Below are positions 1 to 6,496 of a stretch of DNA of 35,060 nucleotides, one piece after another (the stretch's first letter is position 1; every line of letters starts with the position of its first letter). The DNA is from Paracoccus sp. (in: a-proteobacteria) (GTDB lineage Bacteria; Pseudomonadota; Alphaproteobacteria; Rhodobacterales; Rhodobacteraceae). Location: positions 219,661 through 254,720 of the forward strand of contig NZ_JAUNTW010000004.1 in assembly GCF_030538495.1 (NCBI RefSeq), read 5' to 3'. The notes beneath the pieces were generated by a model, which had not been told where the DNA came from, searched no databases, and saw only the letters and a list, made by a program, of their open reading frames with translations. Made by a program: the position numbers and the translations under genes.

Positions 1-729
1 AAGAAAGCCCCCAAGAAAGACGCTGCCGCCGCCGCCGACGCCGCCCCCGCCGAAACGTCAGCCCCGGAGCCTGTGCTGGTTGACGGTTACGAGGTCAAAC
101 CCGGCGCCGACCCCGCGCTGATCGCCGCCGAAACCGCGTCCGCTGTTGCGGCGTCCGAGGCTATCACCCGCCGGGACGCTGACCTGCTGACTGCCTATCT
201 GGATTTGGGGCGGTTTGCGTCGTCTGTTGCGCCGCTGTTTCGCTCCACCAAAATTTACGGGGCGTATCTGGCGGACAAAATCCCAGCCTCGCAGTCGCTG
301 GACCCCGCCCTGCGCAGCAACTGCAAGTGGTTGTGGGAGGCTCTCAACGTGCCCGCCCACGACGCCCGCGACCTGCTGACCGTCCTAGGCGTCAATCGTC
401 TGGAGGATTACAAATCGCAAAACCCCACTGTTATCCGCCGCGAATACACTGCTGCCCAAAAGGCAGCCGAAAAGGCGCGCGTCGCCGAGGAGGCCGGTGT
501 GTCTGTGGACGATCTGACGGCCCGCGAGCGGGCCGAACGGGCAGAATCCGAGGCCAAAACCGCCGCCGATTTCGACGCCGCTATCGCCCGTCTGGTCGAC
601 GAGGCGGGCCACAAGGCGACCAAAGTCGCCGCCGCAAAATTCATTGCTGACCTGATCGCAACCGCAATCGCGACTAACACCAAACGCGCGGACATTGTGG
701 CGGCGATTATTAGCCAAGCCGACGCCTGA
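1..729 (+). CDS. Ala/Lys-rich hypothetical protein, 5' end outside window (partial)
   Basis: The frame is open from the first base, so the visible 242 residues are the C-terminal part of a longer protein. A GTG at 73 could serve as a start, but the preceding 24 codons continue in frame as a Lys/Ala/Pro-rich linker, which favours a gene running in from the left. After the linker the protein is mostly helical in appearance, with a charged Ala/Glu/Arg stretch near residues 150-200 that could form a coiled coil. No known domain was recognised. It lies on the element that ends with the integrase at 2682-3719, so a phage or island protein is likely. Function unknown. Confidence 0.6.
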   Translation, partial: KKAPKKDAAAAADAAPAETSAPEPVLVDGYEVKPGADPALIAAETASAVAASEAITRRDADLLTAYLDLGRFASSVAPLFRSTKIYGAYLADKIPASQSLDPALRSNCKWLWEALNVPAHDARDLLTVLGVNRLEDYKSQNPTVIRREYTAAQKAAEKARVAEEAGVSVDDLTARERAERAESEAKTAADFDAAIARLVDEAGHKATKVAAAKFIADLIATAIATNTKRADIVAAIISQADA

Positions 730-736
730 CAAACAA

Positions 737-762
737 CCAGCCCCACGCAATCGCGGGGCTGG
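737..762 (+). terminator. Stem-loop after the partial gene
   Basis: CCAGCCCC at 737-744 pairs perfectly with GGGGCTGG at 755-762 around a 10-nt loop, 8 bases after the stop codon at 729. It is followed by AAAA rather than a T tract. It may be a weak terminator or an mRNA-end stabilising hairpin. Confidence 0.5.
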
Positions 763-793
763 AAAACCACATGAAAACAAAAGGATAGACAAG

Positions 794-1219
794 ATGACCG
801 ACGAAAACAAATATGCGGCCTTGGCACGACTCCTCGAGGCTGTTGCCACACGTATGTCCGACCCCGCCGCGTGGGACGAGTGGGGCATTTGCTCCGCGCT
901 GATCGCCGCCCGGCGCACAATGGATAACCCGCCTGACTGGGGTGGGGTGGACGAGGCTTGGAGTGAGGCTATGACAGCGTGGGGCCATTTTTCAGGGTGT
1001 TTTTATTACCCTGTCCCCAGCCCAGCCGTGAGGCCGCAACACCACCCCACTCAGGGCGGGGTGGATAGCGTCTATACCTGCGCCGCCGACGAAACATATA
1101 ACCTAGCAACCCCCGCCGAAATGTGGGACCGGCGCAACAGCGACTACGCTGTCTTTCGTTGGGATTTGCTGGAGTTCGCAATCGAGTGGTGCCACGAGAG
1201 AGCGAAGGGCGGCAAGTGA
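794..1219 (+). CDS. Hypothetical protein of the integrated element
   Basis: Encodes 141 residues from the ATG at 794, preceded by AAGGATAG about 7 bases upstream, a plausible ribosome binding site. The frame is open further upstream, but only across the stem-loop and the end of the previous gene. The protein is rich in Trp and acidic residues (WDEWGI near residue 27, PDWGGVDEAWSEAMTAWGHF in the middle) and has no membrane segment or signal peptide. No family was recognised. The stop overlaps the GTG of the next small gene by 4 bases, which suggests translational coupling. Confidence 0.55.
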   Translation: MTDENKYAALARLLEAVATRMSDPAAWDEWGICSALIAARRTMDNPPDWGGVDEAWSEAMTAWGHFSGCFYYPVPSPAVRPQHHPTQGGVDSVYTCAADETYNLATPAEMWDRRNSDYAVFRWDLLEFAIEWCHERAKGGK

Positions 1220-1317
1220 CCTTCGCCACATTTTGCGCTTTCATCGCCACCACTGCCGCCATTCTGGCAATCCTCGGTATCGCTGACTGGCTGACCGAAA
1301 TTTACCGCAACAAGTAA
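1216..1317 (+). CDS. 33-aa single-pass membrane peptide
   Basis: A GTG at 1216 overlaps the TGA of the upstream gene (GTGA) and opens a 33-residue frame: about 20 hydrophobic residues (TFATFCAFIATTAAILAILG) and then a polar, basic tail ending YRNK. That is the layout of a tiny single-pass inner-membrane protein. It ends 3 bases before a strong intrinsic terminator, so it is the last gene of its transcript. Small phage membrane proteins such as holins or superinfection-exclusion peptides can look like this, but nothing here identifies the role. The 4-bp overlap and the position before the terminator are the main support that it is real. Confidence 0.5.
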   Translation: MTFATFCAFIATTAAILAILGIADWLTEIYRNK

Positions 1318-1320
1318 CCA

Positions 1321-1350
1321 AAGCCCCGCCACAGCGCGGGGCTTCCCTTT
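1321..1350 (+). terminator. Intrinsic terminator
   Basis: AAGCCCCGC (1321-1329) pairs perfectly with GCGGGGCTT (1336-1344) around a 6-nt loop and is followed by CCCTTT. It starts 3 bases after the stop of the 33-aa peptide gene. Confidence 0.8.
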
Positions 1351-1376
1351 GACTAATCTAAAGCAGGACTAAAAGC

Positions 1377-2063
1377 ATGACCCAATCAACCAACATCGAC
1401 AAGATCGCCGCCAGAATCCGCGCTTTGCGAGCCAAGGCCAATGACAGCGCCGCGTCCGAGTCTGAGGCATCAACTGCCGCCGCCATGGCCGCTAGGCTGT
1501 TGACCCAATTCGACCTGACCGAGGCTGATCTGTCCGAATACAAAACGACAGCCGCAGGCAGACAGACACACCGTTATCACGAGGCTCTGGCGTCATGTTG
1601 GGCGGGTATAGCGGCGCTGACCGAAACAAAGCCATACAAACAGGGACTTGACATTCATTTCGTGGGTCTGCCCCACGATGTCGAAATGGCGCTATTCCTG
1701 TCATCCACCATCACAGCCGCAGCTAAGCGTAGTTGGGATGTGGTTCGTAAGGCCACAGGAGGGGCCGCAAAGGAACGTCAGAGTTACTATTGGGGCTTCT
1801 CCTCGCGCCTGAACGAACGCCTGAAAGAGCTTGCCCAACAACGGCACATAGCCAAGACGGACACGGGCACGGCTATTACATTGCGTAAATCCGACCTCGT
1901 GGCGGAGTGGTTCAAGGAGCGCGGCATCACCCTGCACAAACAACGTAGGGGGCAACGACACGCTGACCCCAACGCCTACAACGCGGGTCGTAAAGTCGCT
2001 GACGGTCTGAACCTGAACCGACCTCTAGGCCAAACTAAGAATCCCGCCGAGTCAATCGGATAA
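1377..2063 (+). CDS. DUF2786 domain-containing protein
   Basis: Encodes 228 residues. Residues about 7-55 (KIAARIRALRAKA, then AAAMAARLLTQFDLTEADL) match the DUF2786 pattern: a helical repeat ending in a [F/H]-x-L-[T/S]-E-A-D-L signature. Proteins of this type are frequent in phages and mobile islands of Proteobacteria and have no established biochemical function. The rest is basic, especially near residues 185-200 (HKQRRGQRH), compatible with nucleic-acid binding, which is inference only. The start ATG at 1377 has AGGA upstream. The gene stands alone between two intrinsic terminators. Confidence 0.75.
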   Translation: MTQSTNIDKIAARIRALRAKANDSAASESEASTAAAMAARLLTQFDLTEADLSEYKTTAAGRQTHRYHEALASCWAGIAALTETKPYKQGLDIHFVGLPHDVEMALFLSSTITAAAKRSWDVVRKATGGAAKERQSYYWGFSSRLNERLKELAQQRHIAKTDTGTAITLRKSDLVAEWFKERGITLHKQRRGQRHADPNAYNAGRKVADGLNLNRPLGQTKNPAESIG

Positions 2064-2072
2064 CCACGCATG

Positions 2073-2106
2073 AACCCTACAGGCACGCTTGTGGGGTTCC
2101 CCTTTT
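2073..2106 (+). terminator. Intrinsic terminator after DUF2786 gene
   Basis: An 11-bp stem (2073-2083 with 2088-2098, including two G-U pairs) closes a CACG loop and is followed by CCCCTTTT. It begins 10 bases after the stop at 2063. Confidence 0.8.
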
Positions 2107-2111
2107 GTTCC

Positions 2112-2126
2112 TGACATACTATGTCA
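2112..2126. promoter_or_regulatory. Perfect palindrome, candidate operator for the Cro/C1-type regulator
   Basis: TGACATACTATGTCA is a perfect 6-bp inverted repeat around a 3-base centre. It sits between the terminator of the previous gene and the small gene plus HTH regulator that follow. Position and symmetry suit an operator for a phage-type repressor. Assignment to the regulator at 2272 is inference. Confidence 0.4.
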
Positions 2127-2152
2127 CCACAGCACTACAGGACAGGCTAAAC

Positions 2153-2314
2153 ATGGACACCGTTGTTAGGACTCTCTATAGGATTCTGGCGAAAGGTTCG
2201 CTTGACGCGGACCTGATGAATGAAATTTGCGTTGAGCTTCAAAGGCTTGACCCCGAAAGCTGGAGAGATGGATGCTATCGCAGGAGAGACGACAAAGAAA
2301 CGCCGACGGGCTAG
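2153..2314 (+). CDS. Small hypothetical protein (53 aa) upstream of the HTH regulator
   Basis: ATG at 2153 opens a 53-residue frame with a helical first half (VVRTLYRILAKG...DLMNEICVELQRLD) and a charged tail. Only a weak ribosome binding site (ACAGG) precedes it. Its end overlaps the HTH regulator gene at 2272 by 43 bases in another frame, so one of the two starts could be wrong. It may be a leader peptide, a small regulator such as an excisionase-like factor, or not a gene at all. No homology was recognised. Confidence 0.35.
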   Translation: MDTVVRTLYRILAKGSLDADLMNEICVELQRLDPESWRDGCYRRRDDKETPTG

Positions 2315-2610
2315 GGAACGAATTGCGCAACAAGCGCACCGCCGCAGGGTTCACTCAAAAGGCGTTAGCCGACGCTATCGGTCTGGAATACTACACGATG
2401 GTGTCCCAAATGGAGCTAGGCTACATCGCCATCCCGCCGTCCCTTTGGGTGCCTATTGCCAACACGCTTTGCATCGACCGTCACGATTGGGTTTTACGCT
2501 GTATGCGCGAACACTATCCAGAGGTCAAAGATGCGTTGTTTGGCGGTAAGTCTCGGGCCGAAATAAAGTTGGCCCTTATTGCCCTACAGAAAGGGGGCTT
2601 TGAGTCCTAA
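2272..2610 (+). CDS. XRE (Cro/C1-type) helix-turn-helix regulator
   Basis: Encodes 112 residues. Residues about 14-68 form a Cro/C1-type HTH: LGNELRNKRTAAGFTQKALADAIGL leads into VSQMELGYIAIP, with the usual FTQ-x-x-LA spacing and the S-x-x-E-x-G-x-x-x-[I/P] recognition-helix end. The C-terminal 40 residues are helical and may dimerise. The ATG at 2272 has GGAGAG just upstream. The gene ends 14 bases before the -35 of the integrase promoter, so it could control integrase expression and its own region, like a phage or island repressor. The palindrome at 2112-2126 is a candidate binding site. Confidence 0.75.
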   Translation: MLSQERRQRNADGLGNELRNKRTAAGFTQKALADAIGLEYYTMVSQMELGYIAIPPSLWVPIANTLCIDRHDWVLRCMREHYPEVKDALFGGKSRAEIKLALIALQKGGFES

Positions 2611-2624
2611 CTAAACGACCTGCC

Positions 2625-2653
2625 TTGAACTGGTCTAAAGCAAGGCGTATATG
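2625..2653 (+). promoter_or_regulatory. Candidate sigma-70 promoter of the integrase
   Basis: TTGAAC (2625-2630), a 17-bp spacer and TATATG (2648-2653) lie 28 bases upstream of the integrase start. The -10 overlaps the first copy of the 16-bp direct repeat, so binding at the repeat would be expected to interfere with the promoter. Confidence 0.55.
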
Positions 2654-2665
2654 GACCCACTAGAC
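2650..2665 (+). repeat. 16-bp direct repeat, copy 1 (upstream of integrase)
   Basis: TATGGACCCACTAGAC here recurs exactly at 3750-3765, just after the integrase gene. It is a candidate integrase-binding arm site or part of the attachment region. Confidence 0.7.
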
Positions 2666-2681
2666 AAGAATGGAGTAACGC

Positions 2682-3719
2682 ATGAAGCTGTATAGAAAGA
2701 CAGGATCGCCGTTCTGGTGGTATGACTTTTCGGTTGACGGGAAGCGTCACCGGGAATCGACCAAACGCCAGAACAAAACCGAGGCTAACCGCGTAATGCT
2801 GGACGCCTATTCACAGGCTCAAAACGCCGCGCAGCTTGGGGATAAGCCGGAGATAGCCGTGTCAGACGCTTTCGACCGAACCGCCCAGACGGTCACAGGA
2901 GGGACACGCGGAACCTACGAAGCAATGGCGCGAAAGTGGCTGGGTCTTACATCTGTCCCCGGCGCGTGGCACCTCCCCAAGGGAATCAAACTGCACGAGT
3001 TGCGGGACAGCCATTTAGAACAACACCGCAGGGCACGGCTTAGTGAGGGCCTTAAGCCAAACTCGGTGAATCTGGAGACCCGCTTTCTAAGCGTCGTTCA
3101 TCACGCCCATATGAAGACCTTCCGGGTCTATCGCGACCTTGAGTTCAAGACTTTACCGCGCTTTGTCAAAACCAGATACCTGACAGAGGATGAAGAAGCA
3201 GCCGTGTATCAATGGCTCTGGGATCGTCGAGGTCAGGCCCAACGCTACGCCGAGGGTTTGGACATTCTGATCTTTCTTCTGGACACAGGGACACGGCGTA
3301 GTGAGTTAGCCAACGCGCGTTGGTCGGATTTGAACCTGACGGCGCGGCTTTTCGAGGTTTACCGGGTCAAAACGGCATCCCTTAGTGTGGTCCCGCTGAC
3401 CGATAGGGTGGTGGACATGCTTAACAGACGGCGGAACTTACCAACGCCCTTCCCTCATGCCCGGACGGGCCTAGAAGCTGTCAGGGAGGCGCTAGAAGCG
3501 GTTTGTAACACGGATGAACGGCTAATCGCCCAAAGGGGGACAGCAACGGTCCACAGCCTGCGCGACACTTTTGGATCAAAGCTGGTAAGGCGTGGTATGA
3601 GCCTACACGAGTTGGCAAAACTGCTAGGCCACACAACGGCCTCCATGTCCGCCAAATACGCGCACTTGGAAGGTCAAGATGTAGCTGCTAAGGCTAGAGA
3701 ATTGCTGAAGGGAGCGTGA
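2682..3719 (+). CDS. int: Tyrosine-type site-specific integrase
   Basis: Encodes 345 residues, normal for phage and island integrases, which cut and rejoin DNA at attachment sites. The N-terminal region (residues 1-50, KLYRKTGSPFWWYDFSVDGKRHRESTK) resembles the small arm-DNA-binding fold, and residues about 75-160 the core-binding domain. The catalytic set is complete: Arg205 in TGTRRSEL, Lys230, His291 and Arg294 in HSLRD, His317 in LLGH, and nucleophile Tyr326 in AKYAHL. The start is well placed: GGAG 6 bases upstream and a TTGAAC-17-TATATG promoter. It is the last gene of the element and reads toward the chromosome boundary. It looks intact and probably active. Confidence 0.93.
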   Translation: MKLYRKTGSPFWWYDFSVDGKRHRESTKRQNKTEANRVMLDAYSQAQNAAQLGDKPEIAVSDAFDRTAQTVTGGTRGTYEAMARKWLGLTSVPGAWHLPKGIKLHELRDSHLEQHRRARLSEGLKPNSVNLETRFLSVVHHAHMKTFRVYRDLEFKTLPRFVKTRYLTEDEEAAVYQWLWDRRGQAQRYAEGLDILIFLLDTGTRRSELANARWSDLNLTARLFEVYRVKTASLSVVPLTDRVVDMLNRRRNLPTPFPHARTGLEAVREALEAVCNTDERLIAQRGTATVHSLRDTFGSKLVRRGMSLHELAKLLGHTTASMSAKYAHLEGQDVAAKARELLKGA

Positions 3720-3730
3720 GGAAACAAGAC

Positions 3731-3747
3731 TGACACGATATTGACAC
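3731..3747 (+). repeat. Tandem TGACAC hexamers, one helical turn apart
   Basis: TGACAC occurs at 3731-3736 and 3742-3747, 11 bases start to start, immediately before the second copy of the 16-bp repeat. The helical spacing is typical of accessory (integrase arm or excisionase) sites, which is inference. Confidence 0.4.
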
Positions 3748-3749
3748 CG

Positions 3750-3765
3750 TATGGACCCACTAGAC
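3750..3765 (+). repeat. 16-bp direct repeat, copy 2 (downstream of integrase)
   Basis: Exact second copy of TATGGACCCACTAGAC from 2650-2665. The element-to-chromosome junction is probably between here and about 3833. No tRNA 3' end was recognised at this site. Confidence 0.65.
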
Positions 3766-3832
3766 GTAACCACTCGCTTAACCCTCTGATCTGAAAGACA
3801 AACAACGCCTCCTGAAAAACTCGTGCCTAATT

Positions 3833-3854
3833 GAGTATTTAGACACAGAAGAAG
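3833..3854 (+). repeat. Dispersed gene-end repeat, single arm
   Basis: GAGTATTTAGACACAGAAGA and two further bases match the arms of the inverted repeats at 7349-7412 and 23758-23837. It follows the 3' end of the minus-strand gene at 3870. No partner arm was found nearby, unlike two of the other sites. Confidence 0.7.
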
Positions 3855-3869
3855 CAGCGGTCGCGCCCC

Positions 3870-4451
3870 TTAGATGGCGGTGAAATCGGCGCAGTCGGGC
3901 AGGGGGCGGATGGGGCGCCAGCTGTTCGTTGCCGTATGGGGGTAAAACACGCGCGTAAAGGTGCAGCGCGCCACCGTTTCGGCGTCAGCGTCGGGGGCGA
4001 CCGGTAGCCGGGCGTTGTCGGTATCCAGCGACGCATTGGGCGGAAATTGTGTGGCGTGGGTTTGGTAAATCAGCGCCCCATCCGCGCCGGGGGTCAGGGT
4101 CGCGTCGAAATCATACAGATCGGCGCATTGATCGTTGCGCGCGATATAGTCGGCTTCGGAATAACAGGCGCGGATCGTTTTTGACGCGCTGATGGGCAGC
4201 GACAGCGCAAGCGCGCCGGTCGGGTGCAGCAGATGCAGCGTTGTGATCATCGCGCCGCCGCCGGAATAGCCCGCCGTTTCGGTCTGCGTCACCGCGATCA
4301 CGTGATGGTCGCGCCACCAATCGTCCGAATCGTCATGCAGGGCCAGCGGCGCATCGCCCAGATCGGGGATCAGCACGTCATCGGGCAGGATGATCCGCCC
4401 GTCATCCGTCAGATGCGGCACAGCGGCCAGCAACAGCGCGGCCCCGATCAT
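3870..4451 (-). CDS. Hypothetical four-cysteine protein, translationally coupled to DsbB
   Basis: Encodes 193 residues from the ATG at 4451, which overlaps the TGA of dsbB (ATGA) and has an excellent GGAGG five bases upstream. The frame is open for 31 more codons inside dsbB, but the coupled start is better supported. The N terminus (MIGAALLLAAVPHL) is a short hydrophobic stretch without the usual basic residues, so export is likely but not certain. The body has four cysteines at about 96, 109, 163 and 187, which could form two disulfides in the periplasm. No family was recognised. Coupling to a disulfide-bond enzyme suggests a DsbB partner or substrate, by inference. Confidence 0.7.
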   Translation of the reverse strand: MIGAALLLAAVPHLTDDGRIILPDDVLIPDLGDAPLALHDDSDDWWRDHHVIAVTQTETAGYSGGGAMITTLHLLHPTGALALSLPISASKTIRACYSEADYIARNDQCADLYDFDATLTPGADGALIYQTHATQFPPNASLDTDNARLPVAPDADAETVARCTFTRVFYPHTATNSWRPIRPLPDCADFTAI

Positions 4452-4915
4452 CGCGACCTCCACAAAGCCAGCGACCAGACGCCCACCAGACCGGCGGAAA
4501 ACAGCGCGTTCCATCCGGCCATAGATATTCCGAACAGGCTCCACGCCACTTCGTCGCAGCGGATGACGGGGGCGGTTTGCAGCCGCGCCATCAGATCCTG
4601 CGCCGACATGCGCGCCAGATCACCGATGCCGCTGGAACAGGTGGTCGGGCCAGCCCACCAGCCTTGTTCCACCCCGACATGCTGCACCGCCAGCCCGGTG
4701 GCGACCAAAGCCGCAACCACGCCCAGCACCGCGCCCGCGCGCAGCCATCCGGTCGCCCAGATCGCCGCCGCAATCACCACGGCGGCCAGATGCGGCCAGC
4801 GTTGCAGAATACACATCGGGCAAGGCGCATATCCCGCCGCCTGAAAGCCCAAGGCGCCGATCAGCAAAAACGCCGACCCCGCGCCCGCCAGTGCCGTGAA
4901 TTGGCGCGCGTTCAC
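4448..4915 (-). CDS. dsbB: Disulfide bond formation protein B (DsbB family)
   Basis: Encodes 155 residues from a GTG at 4915, which overlaps the TGA of the upstream gene (GTGA) with GAGG five bases before it. DsbB is an inner-membrane quinone reductase that reoxidises periplasmic DsbA. Four hydrophobic segments are visible. The first redox pair is Cys32-Cys35 in APCPMCILQRWPH, with the quinone-site arginine (Arg39) conserved in the QRWP motif. The second pair is Cys93 and Cys120, flanking the periplasmic loop. The length is slightly below the 170 or so typical of E. coli DsbB but normal for alphaproteobacterial forms. It is the middle gene of a three-gene overlapping minus-strand operon. Confidence 0.9.
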   Translation of the reverse strand: MNARQFTALAGAGSAFLLIGALGFQAAGYAPCPMCILQRWPHLAAVVIAAAIWATGWLRAGAVLGVVAALVATGLAVQHVGVEQGWWAGPTTCSSGIGDLARMSAQDLMARLQTAPVIRCDEVAWSLFGISMAGWNALFSAGLVGVWSLALWRSR

Positions 4916-5490
4916 AGATACCTCAGCGCGACAAAGCCGCCCAGCAGGCACACCATAAACACCGTGAACACCAGCCCCAGACGTTTTTCAATAAAGTCGC
5001 GGATGCGTTCGCCAAAGAAATACAGCAACCCGCACACGACAAAGAACCGCCCCGCGCGCCCGATGATGGAGGTGATGATAAACACCGGCAGCGACAGCCC
5101 GACCGCGCCGGAAAAGATCGTGATCACCTTGAACGGGAACGGCGTCAGTGCCGCAAACAGCACCGCCCAGCCGCCATATTCGGCGAAACGCACGGCCAGA
5201 TCGGCATAGGCGTCTTCTTTCCCGTAAACGCGCAGCACCCATTGGCCGACAGAGTCCATCAGAACCGCGCCAATCCAATACCCAAACAGCGCGCCCAGCA
5301 CCGACCCCAGCGTGGCAACCGATGCGATGATCCACGCCTTGGCCCGCTGCGCCAACACCATCGGGATCATCAGCACATCGGGCGGAATCGGGAAAAACGA
5401 ACTTTCAACAAAACTGACGCCGAACAGGGCCGACATTGCGTGGCGATGCCCCGCCAGCCCCATGGTCCAGTTATACAGCCTGCGCAGCAT
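4912..5490 (-). CDS. YqaA-family (SNARE-associated/DedA-like) membrane protein
   Basis: Encodes 192 residues from the ATG at 5490, with AAGGA about 8 bases upstream. Residues 24-45 (VSFVESSFFPIPPDVLMIPM) carry the family signature of a re-entrant helix with Pro-rich turns, and LTPFPFKVITIFSGAVGL near residues 115-132 is the second conserved block. Four to five membrane segments are likely. The VTT/DedA superfamily includes lipid scramblases or flippases and proteins needed for envelope homeostasis. The substrate of YqaA members is not established. The stop overlaps the dsbB start, so this is the promoter-proximal gene of the operon. Confidence 0.85.
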   Translation of the reverse strand: MLRRLYNWTMGLAGHRHAMSALFGVSFVESSFFPIPPDVLMIPMVLAQRAKAWIIASVATLGSVLGALFGYWIGAVLMDSVGQWVLRVYGKEDAYADLAVRFAEYGGWAVLFAALTPFPFKVITIFSGAVGLSLPVFIITSIIGRAGRFFVVCGLLYFFGERIRDFIEKRLGLVFTVFMVCLLGGFVALRYL

Positions 5491-5524
5491 ATGCGTGTCC
5501 TTGGTTGTTATGCGCGTTCCTTGC

Positions 5525-5539
5525 GGCGTTCGAAACGCC
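5525..5539. promoter_or_regulatory. Palindrome in the yqaA/zinc-peptidase divergent promoter region
   Basis: GGCGTTCGAAACGCC is a perfect 6-bp inverted repeat around CGA, inside the 150-bp divergent spacer 5491-5640. The spacer must hold promoters for both directions. The palindrome is a candidate operator for an unidentified regulator. Confidence 0.35.
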
Positions 5540-5640
5540 ACGTCAAGGCCATTGCGCGGCGCAAAACGCGCTGTAACCATGTTGTCATGGAACCAAAGCC
5601 CGCAATCCGCGTTCCGCGTCAGATATAAGGATTTCCCGAC

Positions 5641-6486
5641 ATGAGATGGCAAAACCGCCGCGGCAGCAGCAATATCGAAGATCGCCGCAGAATGGGCGGC
5701 GGCGCGGTCAGCGGCATTGGGGTGGTTGGCACGCTGGTTGTGCTGGCGGTCGGGTATTTCTTTGGCGTGGATGTCACGCCGCTGTTGAACGACCAAGGCG
5801 CGCAGACGCAGCAAACGAACCGCCCCTTGACCGCTGATCAGGAACGCTGGGGTCAGCTGGTGTCCGTCGTTCTGGCTGACACCGAAGAGGTCTGGGCGCC
5901 CGTCCTGCGCGATCAGGCGGGGATCGCCTATCGCGAACCGACGCTGGTTCTGTTCAGCGGCGCGGTGCAGTCGGCCTGTGGCGGGGCCAGCTCGGCCATG
6001 GGGCCGTTTTACTGCCCCGGCGATCAGCGGATTTATCTGGATACCGATTTCTTTGACATGATGGATCGGCGCATGGGCGCGGGGGGCGATTTCGCCGCCG
6101 CCTATGTCGTCGCGCACGAGGTCGGCCACCACGTCCAGAACCTGACCGGCACGCTGGGTCAGGTTCACCGGATGCGCGGTCAGGTCAGCGAACGCCAATC
6201 AAACGCGCTGTCGGTTCTGACCGAGCTACAGGCCGATTGCTATGCCGGGATCTGGGCGCGCCACGCGCAGCAGCAGTTTGGTATCCTCGAACCCGGCGAT
6301 CTTGAGGACGCGATGCGCGCGGCCGAGGCCGTGGGCGATGACGCCCTGCAATCGGGGGCGGGGCGCGTGCCGGTGCCGGACAGCTTCACCCATGGCACGG
6401 CGGAACAGCGCCGCACATGGCTGATGCGCGGCTTTGAATCTGGAAACATGGCGCGATGCGATACATTCGCTCAGGCGCGCGGATAA
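5641..6486 (+). CDS. ypfJ: Neutral zinc metallopeptidase, YpfJ family
   Basis: Encodes 281 residues. The start has AAGGA 9 bases upstream. A basic, glycine-rich N terminus is followed by one membrane segment (about residues 24-46), so the catalytic part probably faces the periplasm. The zinc site is HEVGHH at residues 159-164, with a likely third ligand Glu195 in TELQADCYAGIWA. CGGASSAMGPFYCPGD (residues 113-128) is the conserved block before the active site. Length matches the family, known as the putative neutral zinc metallopeptidase or KPN_02809 family. Substrates are unknown. A 31-aa peptide gene follows after 10 bases. Confidence 0.92.
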   Translation: MRWQNRRGSSNIEDRRRMGGGAVSGIGVVGTLVVLAVGYFFGVDVTPLLNDQGAQTQQTNRPLTADQERWGQLVSVVLADTEEVWAPVLRDQAGIAYREPTLVLFSGAVQSACGGASSAMGPFYCPGDQRIYLDTDFFDMMDRRMGAGGDFAAAYVVAHEVGHHVQNLTGTLGQVHRMRGQVSERQSNALSVLTELQADCYAGIWARHAQQQFGILEPGDLEDAMRAAEAVGDDALQSGAGRVPVPDSFTHGTAEQRRTWLMRGFESGNMARCDTFAQARG

Positions 6487-6496
6487 GGGGGAACCG

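Noticed and set aside
3720..3869. tRNA or tmRNA 3' end as attachment site
   Set aside because: No T-loop GGTTCGA-type sequence or acceptor CCA end could be found around the integrase end.
3870..4544. Longer N terminus for the four-cysteine protein starting inside dsbB
   Set aside because: It would give a more basic signal-like N terminus, but the ATGA overlap with GGAGG at 4451 is much stronger start evidence.
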